NCBI RefSeq assembly: GCF_002368195.1
Contig: NZ_AP018178.1
Coordinates: forward strand, 6,274,645 to 6,338,644
Direction of reading: 5' to 3'
Source of the DNA: Calothrix sp. NIES-2100
Lineage (GTDB): Bacteria; Cyanobacteriota; Cyanobacteriia; Cyanobacteriales; Nostocaceae
DNA: 64,000 nucleotides
Positions 37,043-45,793 of this stretch are shown here, one piece after another. The notes below the pieces were generated by a model. It did not search any database and was not told where the DNA came from. It saw only the letters and a list, made by a program, of their open reading frames with translations. A program made the position numbers and the translations under genes. The first letter of the stretch is position 1; each line of letters opens with the position of its first letter.

Positions 37043-37897
37043 TTAACTAGTAGTTCGTGCCAACAGCACAGGACAAGTAGCATTGACTCGAACATAGTCA
37101 GACAAAGAAGCGCCAATCAACCGATCTATATCGACAAAACTCTTAGCTACCGATGGACGGCGATCTGGAGAACCTAGCAACAATAAATCTACGCTTAACT
37201 CGTCTGCTAAACGACAGATTTCTTCCCCTGGTTTACCAGTGCTGGTGAAACAACGCGCTTTCACCCCTTGTCTTTCGGCTTCTGCAACTGCTGCTGCTAA
37301 AACTGAATTTTTCTCTGGGGTAATTTCGTTTACTTCCGATGATTTGCCACGCAAATCTGTATTAACATTAGTTAAAATCAATTGACCGCCAGGGATATCT
37401 CGTAGCAAGAACAAAGCCAAACGCAAGCAATGTTTTGCCGAATCAGAATTATCCATCGCCACCATAACGCGGTTAATTCTTTTCACATAAATGTCATCTT
37501 TTACCAGCAACATCGGACGAGATGACAGTTGAAATACATACTGGCTAACTGAGTTCGATAAAATCGATTGCAGTCGCTTGAGTCCCCGTGAACCCATGAT
37601 AATCAAGTCAGCATCAATTTCATCAGCTACCTGACAAACCACATCTTTGGGATCGCCTTGGCGCAAGATTGAAGATACTTGGCTAGGATCTAAGTTCAAA
37701 ATCTGAATTGCATTAGCCAGAATCTTACCACCTTCTTCCCACTTGTCAGTCATAGCAGAAGCGCTAGATTTAGCATTAACTACATGCAATACTGTAACTT
37801 TTGCACTTTGAATTGATGGCACTTCTTTCAATGCTTTGAGCATCTCTTCCGCATGTCCCAATCCAGATACAGCCAGCAAAATTTTCTCTATCATCAT
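37043..37897 (-). CDS. Universal stress protein with two UspA domains
   Basis: 284 residues: an N-terminal UspA domain (MIEKILLAVSGLGHAEEMLKALKE to GSRGLKRLQSILSNSVSQYV) and a second (INRVMVAMDNSDSAKHCLRLALFLLRD to LGSPDRRPSVAKSF...LARTTS). The GSRG and GSPD loops correspond to the ATP-binding G-2x-G-9x-G(S/T) region, partly conserved. Role in stress signalling is presumed from the family. Confidence 0.87.
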   Translation of the reverse strand: MMIEKILLAVSGLGHAEEMLKALKEVPSIQSAKVTVLHVVNAKSSASAMTDKWEEGGKILANAIQILNLDPSQVSSILRQGDPKDVVCQVADEIDADLIIMGSRGLKRLQSILSNSVSQYVFQLSSRPMLLVKDDIYVKRINRVMVAMDNSDSAKHCLRLALFLLRDIPGGQLILTNVNTDLRGKSSEVNEITPEKNSVLAAAVAEAERQGVKARCFTSTGKPGEEICRLADELSVDLLLLGSPDRRPSVAKSFVDIDRLIGASLSDYVRVNATCPVLLARTTS

Positions 37898-38814
37898 ACG
37901 TCTTGTTGTTAAGATTGCTTTGGTTTCTGCTCTTGGTGATTTGGCTCAGCTAGGCTTTTTAGCAGCTTGCTGAATAACCTAGTAAGTTTTCCGCACTCAT
38001 CAGATCACAGCCAATCATCCACACTATTATTCCTCTGGAATGCGAATATGGACTTTACACTTGGGATTGTGATGTTTGTTTGCGCTTCAGTTACGTAAGT
38101 TCTTAACTAGGCTCCAATTATTAAGCTTACTCTCAATTTAGCCTGATATATTTACTAAAATAAGATGCTATTTATTATTTTTAATCTATGTTAACTTTTA
38201 TTCATTAGAACGATAGTTAAGTATTGCAAAGATGCTCTACAATAAGTAACTAAGTTCTAGCATTTTTATGCTATATGCAGAAATTTGCAATAATTTATGA
38301 GACTCATAAGTTATTTTTTTATAATTTTTTCTGGTTTACTCTCATAAAAAATTGCTATGCAAGTCAACAATATTTTTTAGCACTTACACAACTTGCTTAC
38401 TAACTCAAGGCTAGGGTTGTCAAGAGTCTATAGTTGAGAATTTTTGACAATTGACTATTGAAGCATACAATCAGCTTTAGTTATGTTTGTAAATGCTGTA
38501 TTTTTACGGTTGACTATTGATTGCCAATTTATAGATGAATGCGGACATTTCTTTGAATTAAAGTTCCAGCTAAAACATGCATAATTACGCTTAATTAGCG
38601 ATCGCCTACCAGTGCGATCGCTTTTTTAGTGGATATACTGAAGAATTTTACAAAACTAGCGTAAATAATTACTTATTATACAACATTTAAATTTAAGATG
38701 AAGATTCCCGATAGCTTGATTGGAAACGTTATAGCTAGCTGGCATAAGGGAAGAATCTGATTAGGATAATCAACCGATGTATCTGTTTCCAATTATTAGG
38801 ATTTGAGCATCACC
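37898..38814. other. Long intergenic region between divergent genes
   Basis: About 900 bp, AT-rich, without a convincing ORF. It must hold the promoters of the universal stress gene (minus) and the COP23-like gene (plus). It also contains the terminator-like HIP1 hairpin at 38597, which has no upstream plus-strand gene and hints at an unannotated small transcript. Confidence 0.45.
38597..38628 (+). terminator. Terminator-like hairpin built of two HIP1 octamers
   Basis: AGCGATCGC (38597-38605) and GCGATCGCT (38614-38622) form a 9-bp stem with an 8-nt loop, then six Ts. The T tract is only on the plus strand. No plus-strand gene precedes it within 1.6 kb. Confidence 0.5.
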
Positions 38815-39435
38815 ATGAAATTGCAATTACTAACAACTATTCTGAGTAAATCCGAGTTAACCAAGTGTGTTCTTGTAAGTTTTCTCGCTTGTGGTGCAAT
38901 CATCACCCTCGATCAACCAAGTCAAGCTCAAAGCACAAGTTTTTACTGTGGTGCTAGCGAAGGTGTTCCATCAACCTTAGCCAATACTCCACGGGGTACG
39001 GTGGTGATAGTTCGCTGGGTTTCTAAGCACTTCTCAGGTGCGGGATATAATCCGCAAAAACGCTGTGAGGAAGTTTCTGCAAGATTTCAAAAGCATTATG
39101 AACAAGGTAATCTCAACTTCATTACCGCTGCTTATTTAAATAATCAACCTGCAATTTGCGCTGGAAATGGAGGTGCTCCTTGCACTTCAGAAAAATTGCT
39201 ATTCACCCTCAAACCCGGACAGAATGCAGCCCGTACTATTCAACAACTATTTAACCTTCGTTCTGGTGCAGCTGGGCCACTTTACGAAAGCACAAATGCA
39301 TCCGAAGCCGACTCTGTAGTTGATATAAATAAGTTCTTGCAAGAAGCTCAAGTTGTCAATAATGGGGCTGTACCAACGGATACACCTGCAAGTCAGCCAA
39401 ATTCCCCGGCTAGTAGTGGTGGTTTGGCTTGGTAA
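38815..39435 (+). CDS. COP23-like exported protein
   Basis: 206 residues from ATG 38815; TTG 38803 is an alternative. Signal peptide (VLVSFLACGAIITLDQPSQAQ) followed by a domain with the COP23 pattern: FYCGASEGVPSTLANTPRGTVVIVRWVS, RCEEVSARFQKHYEQGNLNFITAAYLNNQPAICA. COP23 was described as a circadian oscillating protein of Cyanothece; function unknown. It lies directly before, and just overlaps, a serine protease gene. Confidence 0.8.
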   Translation: MKLQLLTTILSKSELTKCVLVSFLACGAIITLDQPSQAQSTSFYCGASEGVPSTLANTPRGTVVIVRWVSKHFSGAGYNPQKRCEEVSARFQKHYEQGNLNFITAAYLNNQPAICAGNGGAPCTSEKLLFTLKPGQNAARTIQQLFNLRSGAAGPLYESTNASEADSVVDINKFLQEAQVVNNGAVPTDTPASQPNSPASSGGLAW

Positions 39436-40304
39436 GTGTGGGGATAAATTGGCGATCGCTGTTTGTGATTGTCTGTATTAGCTGTTGGTTAATTGATCGG
39501 CCTGTAGAGGCGCTGGGTGTGAATCTTTTTGCATCAATTCCCCAAATACCGGAATTATCAACAACACAACTTAACGAAATTGCCAAATCAATTACAGTCA
39601 AAGTCTTTGCTGGCGAAACATCTGGTTCAGGAATTTTGATTCATCGCCAAGGGCGAGTTTACACCGTTCTCACTAACGAACACGTACTTACACCAGGTGA
39701 CGGTAAGCAATATCGAATTCAAACTCCTGATGGTCAAATTTATCCAGCGGCTTTGTCAAGAGTAGGTGAGTTTGACAGCAATGATTTGGGCTTGTTGCAG
39801 TTCACTAGTCGCGGGGAAATTTATGCGATCGCCTCTTTCAATAGTTCCTCACAGTTATGTCCAGGAGATGCAGCCTTTGCGAGTGGGTTTCCCTTTGGTT
39901 CACCGGGATTTGTCTTCACAACGGGACAAGTTTCTCTCATCCTCCCCCAAGCCTTCGCGGGAGGCTATCAAATTGGCTACACCAACGATATTCGCAAGGG
40001 TATGAGTGGCGGGCCAGTCCTCAATTCTCAAGGCCAATTAGTCGGTATTAATGGACAACACGCCTATCCTCTGTGGGGAAATCCTTATGTCTTTGAGGAT
40101 GGTTCTGTACCTAATGAGGTGCAATACCAGCAAATGATCCAACTGAGTTGGGCTGTTCCTGTGGAGATTTTTGTACAGCACACCAAAGGGTTGATTAGCA
40201 AGCAGATTACAGCAGATTGTAGACGCAACCAGCCGACAACTGAGCCTGTGATTTTTCAGCCTCAGCTACCGCCTGCTCCGTCACCTGCAAATTGGCTTTG
40301 GTAG
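39429..40304 (+). CDS. Trypsin-like serine protease, exported
   Basis: 291 residues from TTG 39429 or slightly fewer from GTG 39438. Signal sequence (SLFVIVCISCWLIDRPVEALG) then a trypsin fold with the triad: His in TNEHVL, Asp in SNDLGLL, Ser in GMSGGPVL. No PDZ domain is present, unlike HtrA/Deg. It overlaps the COP23 gene end by 7 bp, so the two are probably an operon. Confidence 0.85.
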   Translation: MVSVGINWRSLFVIVCISCWLIDRPVEALGVNLFASIPQIPELSTTQLNEIAKSITVKVFAGETSGSGILIHRQGRVYTVLTNEHVLTPGDGKQYRIQTPDGQIYPAALSRVGEFDSNDLGLLQFTSRGEIYAIASFNSSSQLCPGDAAFASGFPFGSPGFVFTTGQVSLILPQAFAGGYQIGYTNDIRKGMSGGPVLNSQGQLVGINGQHAYPLWGNPYVFEDGSVPNEVQYQQMIQLSWAVPVEIFVQHTKGLISKQITADCRRNQPTTEPVIFQPQLPPAPSPANWLW

Positions 40305-40376
40305 GGAAACGGGTTGGGTTCGGGAGGGTTCGGGAGGCTTCGGGAGGGTTCGGGAGGGTTCGGGAGGGCGGGGAGA

Positions 40377-40564
40377 CCCATACGTGTCAACTTAACGTGA
40401 AACCCAAGCTATTGAGAGATCTCTCAAGTACCATCACGATCCACGTTACCCCACCCCGGCTTTGCTGACGCAAAACCTCCCCTCCCCTTGGCAAGGGGAG
40501 GGGATTGAGGGGTGGGGTAAACGTCTGTGGGATAAGTGTTTGAGCTTAAGTTGACATCAATGGG
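40377..40564. mobile_element. MITE-like element with terminal inverted repeats inserted in a REP palindrome
   Basis: CCCATACGTGTCAACTTAA (40377-40395) and TTAAGTTGACATCAATGGG (40546-40564) are inverted, matching at 16 of 19 positions. GGGGAGACCC occurs on each side (40370-40379 and 40563-40572), consistent with a 10-bp target duplication. The flanks together rebuild the REP palindrome GGGCGGGGAGACCCCGCC. The interior has another nested palindrome (CCCCTCCCC/GGGGAGGGG) and no ORF. A solo end lies at 5384. Confidence 0.6.
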
Positions 40565-40612
40565 GGAGACCCCGCCCCTACAAAGGGGAAATTATTATTT
40601 AGAGGTGGAATT

Positions 40613-41536
40613 ATGAGATTTTACGAAGGATTACCCGGTTTACTTGCGGGGACTGCGATCGCCAGTGCGATTGTTATTACTCAACCTTTAGCTGCTAAGG
40701 CGCTTACTGGTGAAGAAGTTAACAATATTGCCCGTGAAGTTACGGTTTTAATTAAAAGCGATAATGGGCATGGTTCTGGGGTCATTGTCGCTAAAGATAG
40801 CAAGACTTACTATGTATTGACTGCATACCATGTAGTTAAAAATCAGGCTAATTACAACATTGTCACCCATGACAAACAAGGCTACCAACTTGATTACAGT
40901 AAGGTGAAACCTTTACCAGGAGTAGATTTGGCAGTTGTGGAGTTTAGCAGCGACAAAGATTACAGAACTGCGAAACTAGCCAATTCGGAAACAGTGAGTG
41001 AAGGTAAAGCCGTATTCGTTTCTGGATGGCCGCGTTTAGCAACGGTCGGAAAAGAAGCTGGTGGGCAACTTATCCGTCAATTTACTGATGGGCGGGTATC
41101 AGGATTTTTGCCTCAATCGTTACAAGGCTACAAAATGATTTATACCAATACCACCCTGGCGGGGATGAGTGGGGGGCCTGTTTTAGATGCGGGTGGACGG
41201 GTGATTGGGATTCATGGCTTGGGTGATACAGAAGATCCCGCAAGATTACAACAAGAGGGATTAAGTGAGGAAGCGGCTAATAGTATCGCAGGATTAATTA
41301 AGCCTGGATTTAACTATGCTATCCCCATCAATACCTTTTTAAGTACTGCACCACAAGCGGGGATTTATTTAGGTTTGCAAGTCGAAAATTCCCCTGCTGG
41401 TGAATTAGGTGCGCCTTATGTAGCCAGCGCCCAACCAGATAAACGCGACACCATTGACAACATTAATGATGTTTTAAATACAGTTGGTAAAGCGACAAAC
41501 GTGATTAACGGCGTTCGTGGGTTGTTTGGGTTCTAG
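40613..41536 (+). CDS. Trypsin-like serine protease, exported
   Basis: 307 residues. Signal peptide (LLAGTAIASAIVITQPLAAKA), then a trypsin fold with His in LTAYHVV, Asp in GVDLAVVEF and Ser in AGMSGGPVLD. The substrate pocket sequence and layout resemble the protease at 39429, so the pair is probably an old tandem duplication now separated by the MITE region. The C-terminal 60 residues have no recognised domain. Confidence 0.87.
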   Translation: MRFYEGLPGLLAGTAIASAIVITQPLAAKALTGEEVNNIAREVTVLIKSDNGHGSGVIVAKDSKTYYVLTAYHVVKNQANYNIVTHDKQGYQLDYSKVKPLPGVDLAVVEFSSDKDYRTAKLANSETVSEGKAVFVSGWPRLATVGKEAGGQLIRQFTDGRVSGFLPQSLQGYKMIYTNTTLAGMSGGPVLDAGGRVIGIHGLGDTEDPARLQQEGLSEEAANSIAGLIKPGFNYAIPINTFLSTAPQAGIYLGLQVENSPAGELGAPYVASAQPDKRDTIDNINDVLNTVGKATNVINGVRGLFGF

Positions 41537-41612
41537 ATTTTTTAGGGATGCGATCGCTTGTTTTTGGGATGAGCGATCGCGCAATTTTTCATGATTTTTC
41601 GTGAGGTGCATC

Positions 41613-43124
41613 ATGCGTCAGATGAGATTATTTTTCATTGGGTTAGTTACTTTTTTTGCGGTTATTAGTAGTACGTTTTGGAAAAGAGCGATCGCTGTTT
41701 CTTTATGCGGTGTTTTAGGTGCTAATTCTCCGGCTTGTTATTTGGTGAGTGATGGTCGGGTTGCTGCGGGGGAACCTTGGGCGGGGAGACCCCGCCCCTA
41801 CGGGACAACGTTGGTGGCGCAAGGTGTTGATATTTTTAGTAATGATGGTGGGGGGAATTCGGTACCGACGCAAAATGATATTTTTAGTAATCCTCAGCCT
41901 ATAAAATCTCCTGAAACCGATAATAATCAACGAAATCAAACTTTACCATCATTGAATCCATCAGTTCAATCCATTCGTAATGAATATAAATCACCTATAT
42001 ATGTTTATTATGTTAATGGTATCAGAACAGATAATACAGGCTATGCAGACGATGTTAATCTAATATCATCTCGCTTACTTAATGAAATTGTAGATCCACC
42101 TCGAATTGATGTACCTACACATAATCCAACTGGTACAATTTTACTGACAGATAGTCTGATTACCAGAATTTGGAAAAGTGGATTTGGTGACTTCTTTGAA
42201 TCTCTTAGACAAATTCTAGATGCCCCACGTCCTGATAGTGAAGTTATTACAAATAAAATTATTGAAGCCATAAAAAAAAGGGATAAAGAGAAAAGTGACG
42301 AAGCAAAAAAATCTTGTGAAGATAAAAAACATGCAAAATTTGTAATAATTGGTCATTCTCAAGGTAATTTTTTTCTGCAAGATATAGCTCAAAAATTACC
42401 ACAAGAGTTTGCAGATAGAACTGTTTTATTAAGTTTTGCATCATTTACCCATTTTGGTAGGATATCCGAACGAATAAGAACTTTTTACCCGTTACTACGT
42501 CCAGATGATTTTCCGGCATTGAGTAATGGTGTATTAAATTTGGTAAATACTCCTGCTGGTACTCCTAATTTACCCTCATTACCAACTTTGATAAGTTATC
42601 AAAATCATCCATCATTTACTGGTACTAACGGATTAAATGTCAAGCTTGGTCAAGCCTTTGATTCTCATAGCTTAAAAAATTACTTAGGTGAACCAACAAA
42701 CTCTGATTACGCAGTTGTTGCTCAACGCTCTTTAGAAATGGCAAGAGTAAATCTTACTGCTTTATTAAACTTTGACTCTGGTAAGTATGATAAAAAGACA
42801 GATTGTTCATCCACTGCAAATCAAACTCCTCAAACCCAACTATCTTTATCAAACACTTTACCAGCTAAAAATTGTAAAGTTCCTAAGGAGTTCTTTAAAG
42901 ATAAAAGAGTTGTTAGAGGTATAAGACTAGATGACTATATATGTGTAATTAAAAGTCCTGTTATGACTAAAGACGGTTTTGTAGATGGTAATACTGCTTG
43001 TGGAGTATGTGATATATGGGGTAATTATGGAATGCCACCAACCAAATCATCATGTAATTCTAGACAAATAGATCCCGATCGTTCTAATGAAGTTCCAACG
43101 TGTCCTGAAAATTGGGGTGGCTGA
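41613..43124 (+). CDS. Exported alpha/beta-hydrolase-like protein with an in-frame REP insertion
   Basis: 503 residues from ATG 41613, with GAGG 6-9 bp upstream. An N-terminal signal or anchor (LFFIGLVTFFAVISSTFW) is followed by a low-complexity Asn/Gln-rich stretch, then an alpha/beta hydrolase region with YVYYVNGIRTDN and the nucleophile elbow VIIGHSQGNFF (G-H-S-Q-G), as in PGAP1-like lipases. The REP palindrome at 41779-41801 is translated in frame as WAGRPRPYG. Substrate unknown. Confidence 0.7.
   Translation: MRQMRLFFIGLVTFFAVISSTFWKRAIAVSLCGVLGANSPACYLVSDGRVAAGEPWAGRPRPYGTTLVAQGVDIFSNDGGGNSVPTQNDIFSNPQPIKSPETDNNQRNQTLPSLNPSVQSIRNEYKSPIYVYYVNGIRTDNTGYADDVNLISSRLLNEIVDPPRIDVPTHNPTGTILLTDSLITRIWKSGFGDFFESLRQILDAPRPDSEVITNKIIEAIKKRDKEKSDEAKKSCEDKKHAKFVIIGHSQGNFFLQDIAQKLPQEFADRTVLLSFASFTHFGRISERIRTFYPLLRPDDFPALSNGVLNLVNTPAGTPNLPSLPTLISYQNHPSFTGTNGLNVKLGQAFDSHSLKNYLGEPTNSDYAVVAQRSLEMARVNLTALLNFDSGKYDKKTDCSSTANQTPQTQLSLSNTLPAKNCKVPKEFFKDKRVVRGIRLDDYICVIKSPVMTKDGFVDGNTACGVCDIWGNYGMPPTKSSCNSRQIDPDRSNEVPTCPENWGG
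41779..41801 (+). repeat. REP palindrome, copy inside the hydrolase gene
   Basis: GGGCGGGG-AGA-CCCCGCCC followed by CTAC: an 8-bp stem with a 3-nt loop. It lies in frame within the coding region of the alpha/beta hydrolase. Confidence 0.85.
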
Positions 43125-43148
43125 AATTATTACAAATTATTGATTCCC

Positions 43149-43171
43149 GTAGGGGCGGGGTCTCCCCGCCC
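43149..43171 (-). repeat. REP palindrome upstream of the transposase
   Basis: Same sequence as at 41779 in inverse orientation (GTAGGGGCGGGGTCTCCCCG then CCC), 78 bp before the transposase start. Confidence 0.88.
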
Positions 43172-43248
43172 TCTTTTCGCCCACGGTTTGTGCGCCCTCT
43201 CCCTACCCATTCATCATCCACATCCCCATAACATACACCCAATGCACC

Positions 43249-43824
43249 GTGAAATATAACCCCAAGATTCACCATCGCCAATCAATTCGCTTGGGGGGAT
43301 ACGACTATTCACAACCAGGCGCATACTTTATCACCATTTGCACCCAACACCATGAATGTTGTTTAGGCGAAATCATCAATGGGGAGATGAAACTTACAAT
43401 TAGAGGTGCGATCGCCTTTCGGTTGTGGTTGGAAATTCCCGATCATTTTCCCAATGTTGAATTAGATGAATTTATCATCATGCCCAATCATCTTCACGGA
43501 ATTATTGTGATTACTGATAATTTTACAGATGGATTGTATGAAGATTTGGGTGCCGATATAAAGGGCGGGGAGACCCCGCCCCTACGGCGGCGAAAAACGA
43601 CGTTGGGACAAATTGTCGCCTATTACAAATACCAAACAACTAAAATTATCAATCAAATTGATTGCACACCGAAAAATCGCGTGTGGCAACGTAATTATTA
43701 CGATCGCATAATTCGCCATCAAAATACATTACACCTGATCCAACGATACATTATCGCCAACCCCATTCGTTGGGACAAAGATCCAGAAAACCCCCGTAGG
43801 GGCGCGGTCTCCGCGCCCTCTTGA
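43249..43824 (+). CDS. REP-associated tyrosine transposase (RAYT, Y1/IS200-like)
   Basis: 191 residues with the RAYT N-terminus (RLGGYDYSQPGAYFITICTQHH), the HUH metal motif in IMPNHLHGIIVI and a tyrosine helix near RVWQRNYYDRIIRHQ. Start GTG 43249. REP palindromes lie 78 bp before the gene, inside it (43563-43585) and across its 3' end (43796-43820), so the protein is partly encoded by its own repeat. RAYTs are single-copy relatives of IS200 transposases thought to mobilise REP sequences. Confidence 0.88.
   Translation: MKYNPKIHHRQSIRLGGYDYSQPGAYFITICTQHHECCLGEIINGEMKLTIRGAIAFRLWLEIPDHFPNVELDEFIIMPNHLHGIIVITDNFTDGLYEDLGADIKGGETPPLRRRKTTLGQIVAYYKYQTTKIINQIDCTPKNRVWQRNYYDRIIRHQNTLHLIQRYIIANPIRWDKDPENPRRGAVSAPS
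43563..43585 (+). repeat. REP palindrome inside the transposase gene
   Basis: GGGCGGGGAGACCCCGCCC then CTAC, identical to the copy at 41779. Translated as GGETPPLRR in the transposase, in a region that tolerates insertion. Confidence 0.85.
43796..43820 (-). repeat. REP palindrome variant with compensatory change, at the transposase 3' end
   Basis: GTAGGGGCGCGGTCTCCGCG then CCC: relative to the other copies one G-C pair of the stem has flipped on both sides (GCGGGG/CCCCGC to GCGCGG/CCGCGC), keeping the hairpin. It is followed by GCGCCCTC repeats to about 43857. Confidence 0.85.
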
Positions 43825-43950
43825 TTGCGGTCTTTGCGCCCTCTTGACGCGCCCTCATGAGTGATTAAATTTGATTTTGCCCAAAAATGCGATCGCACCC
43901 ACTCATCTGAGGGAATACTATGAGGATGTTTATTGAGTGAGTGTTTTGAT

Positions 43951-44709
43951 ATGCGTCAATTCTTTCGGTATATGCGTACTTGGGTATTCATCAGCTTACT
44001 ATGTTTGGTTTTAGGCTGGTCACTCCCTGCACAAGCTGCTAGTTCCGTCAGTCCCAAACTAGAACAGCAAATATTACAAGTCCTCCGCGAACACCCGGAG
44101 GTAATTATCGAATCTGTCCAAACATACCAACTGCAACAACAACAACAGCTAAAACAAGTACGCCAAGCATTTTTACAGGATTTAAATATAAATCTTCCGT
44201 CAGTAATTGGTGAATCTCCCTCTACGGCAGTGGCTCAATCAAAGATTGTGCTGATAGAATTTTCTGACTTTCAATGTCCTTACTGTGCTGAAGCTCATAA
44301 AACCCTGAAGCAGTTATTAGCAAAGCACCCAAATGAAGTTACATTAGTTTACAAACATTTGCCTTTAATTGCAATTCATGACCAAGCATTACCGGCGGCT
44401 AAAGCAGCTTGGGCTGCAAATCAACAGGGTAAATTTTGGGAATATCATGATGCTTTGTTTGCTAACCAAAAACAACTTGGCGAAGCGTTATATTTAGATA
44501 CTGCCAAATCTTTGAATCTGGATTTAGAAAAATTTAAAAGCGATGCTTTTGGTGTGAATAATCTTGCCGAAAAAGCAATAGAAAACGATATTCGACTAGC
44601 AGAAAAATTGGGCATTGATGGCACACCTTTTTTTGTGATGAATAGTAAAAATTTCTCTGGTGTAGTGCAGTTATCAAATATCGAAAAGATATTAGCGGAT
44701 GCTAAGTAG
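43951..44709 (+). CDS. DsbA-family thiol oxidoreductase, exported
   Basis: 252 residues from ATG 43951; TTG 43933 is a weaker alternative. A signal peptide (WVFISLLCLVLGWSLPAQA) precedes a thioredoxin fold with the active site FQCPYCAEAH and cis-proline loop GIDGTPFFVM, plus the helical insertion of DsbA-like proteins. An N-terminal Gln-rich segment (residues 60-75) is unusual. It probably forms or reshuffles disulfides in exported proteins such as those encoded nearby. Confidence 0.88.
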   Translation: MRQFFRYMRTWVFISLLCLVLGWSLPAQAASSVSPKLEQQILQVLREHPEVIIESVQTYQLQQQQQLKQVRQAFLQDLNINLPSVIGESPSTAVAQSKIVLIEFSDFQCPYCAEAHKTLKQLLAKHPNEVTLVYKHLPLIAIHDQALPAAKAAWAANQQGKFWEYHDALFANQKQLGEALYLDTAKSLNLDLEKFKSDAFGVNNLAEKAIENDIRLAEKLGIDGTPFFVMNSKNFSGVVQLSNIEKILADAK

Positions 44710-44868
44710 ATGATGGCAGACCGTAGGGGTTAGGGACTAGGGGCTAGGGGATATTTTGAATTAATTTTCCCCGTGTCTCCGTGTCCCCGTGTCCCTGAGA
44801 AGCTCTACTCACTCTTTACGTTTATTGTAAGAAAGGTTACAACATTATGTTGAGTGAGAATTGTATAA

Positions 44869-44937
44869 CGCAGAGGCTTAACGCCGAGTATTGGAGAGTT
44901 GTCTGTACTCTTGGGCGTAACTCTGCGCTTTTCTTTC
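44869..44937 (+). ncRNA. Nested stem-loop with T tract: small RNA, attenuator or terminator candidate
   Basis: CGCAGAG (44869-44875) pairs with CTCTGCG (44921-44927); inside it ACGCC pairs with GGCGT (44914-44918) and GAGTA (44886-44890) with TACTC (44906-44910). The plus strand then reads CTTTTCTTTC. A TATAAC box lies just upstream. It may be a small RNA, or a leader structure for the CAP gene 97 bp downstream. Confidence 0.4.
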
Positions 44938-45033
44938 AGAGAATTTAAAGTAAAATTCCCGAAATTTTACTATCTGGTGTTGTATTTAAAATTTATAAAT
45001 TTTCACCGTATAAATAACCTAGTGAGATAATTT

Positions 45034-45741
45034 ATGAGTCGCGCTGGAATTTGGCTATTTTTACCTCTTACTCTGATAGCTAGCTGTTATCAACAACTGC
45101 TACCGAATAAGCAGTCTGTAGCAAAATCGCCCCAATCTATAGTTCAAAAAGCTAGTCCAACTCTGTTAGCTAAGGCCAGTTATCTTTCTCCATTAGAACA
45201 ACAAGTAATTGATGAAACTAACAAGGTGCGGACAAATCCTAAAGGTTACCTGACTATCTTACAAAACTATAGAAAGCGCTTTCAAGGCAACAAAGTCAAA
45301 ATTGCTGAGAATACTTATTTGGTGACTCAAGAAGGGGTGAAAGCGGTTGATGAGGCGATCGCATTTCTCAAGTCAGCTCGTCCTGTGGGAGCATTGACTA
45401 CATCTAAAGGAATGTCTTTAGGTGCTAGAGATCATGTCAAAGACCAAGGCCCCAAAGGTGCAACAGGTCATGATGGTAGTGATGGTAGCAGCCCAGTTAC
45501 TCGGATTAATCGCTATGGTCAATGGCAAACTACCGCAGGTGAAAATATTAGCTATGGCCCAAACACCGCCCAAGATATCGTCATGCAGTTAATTATTGAT
45601 GATGGTGTACCCAATCGCGGACATCGCACCAACATTTTTAATGCTTCTTTCAAAGTTGCTGGTGTAGCTTATGGAACTCACAAAAAATATAGAACAATCT
45701 GCGTAATTGATTACGCTGGTGGTTATCAAGAAAAATCATGA
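45034..45741 (+). CDS. CAP (SCP/PR-1) domain lipoprotein
   Basis: 235 residues. The N-terminus has a lipoprotein signal with the lipobox LIASC (Cys 18). The rest is a CAP domain: QVIDETNKVRTNPKGYLTIL, the helix SLGARDHVKDQG, and AGENISYG followed by RGHRTNIFN, with the histidines of the CAP cavity. CAP proteins are secreted and often act on the cell wall or on lipids; the role here is unknown. It is followed by a closely similar gene. Confidence 0.86.
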   Translation: MSRAGIWLFLPLTLIASCYQQLLPNKQSVAKSPQSIVQKASPTLLAKASYLSPLEQQVIDETNKVRTNPKGYLTILQNYRKRFQGNKVKIAENTYLVTQEGVKAVDEAIAFLKSARPVGALTTSKGMSLGARDHVKDQGPKGATGHDGSDGSSPVTRINRYGQWQTTAGENISYGPNTAQDIVMQLIIDDGVPNRGHRTNIFNASFKVAGVAYGTHKKYRTICVIDYAGGYQEKS

Positions 45742-45793
45742 TTTTGTCATTTGTCAGAGATTTTTCCACAATATTTTGGGAATAAATTAAAAA

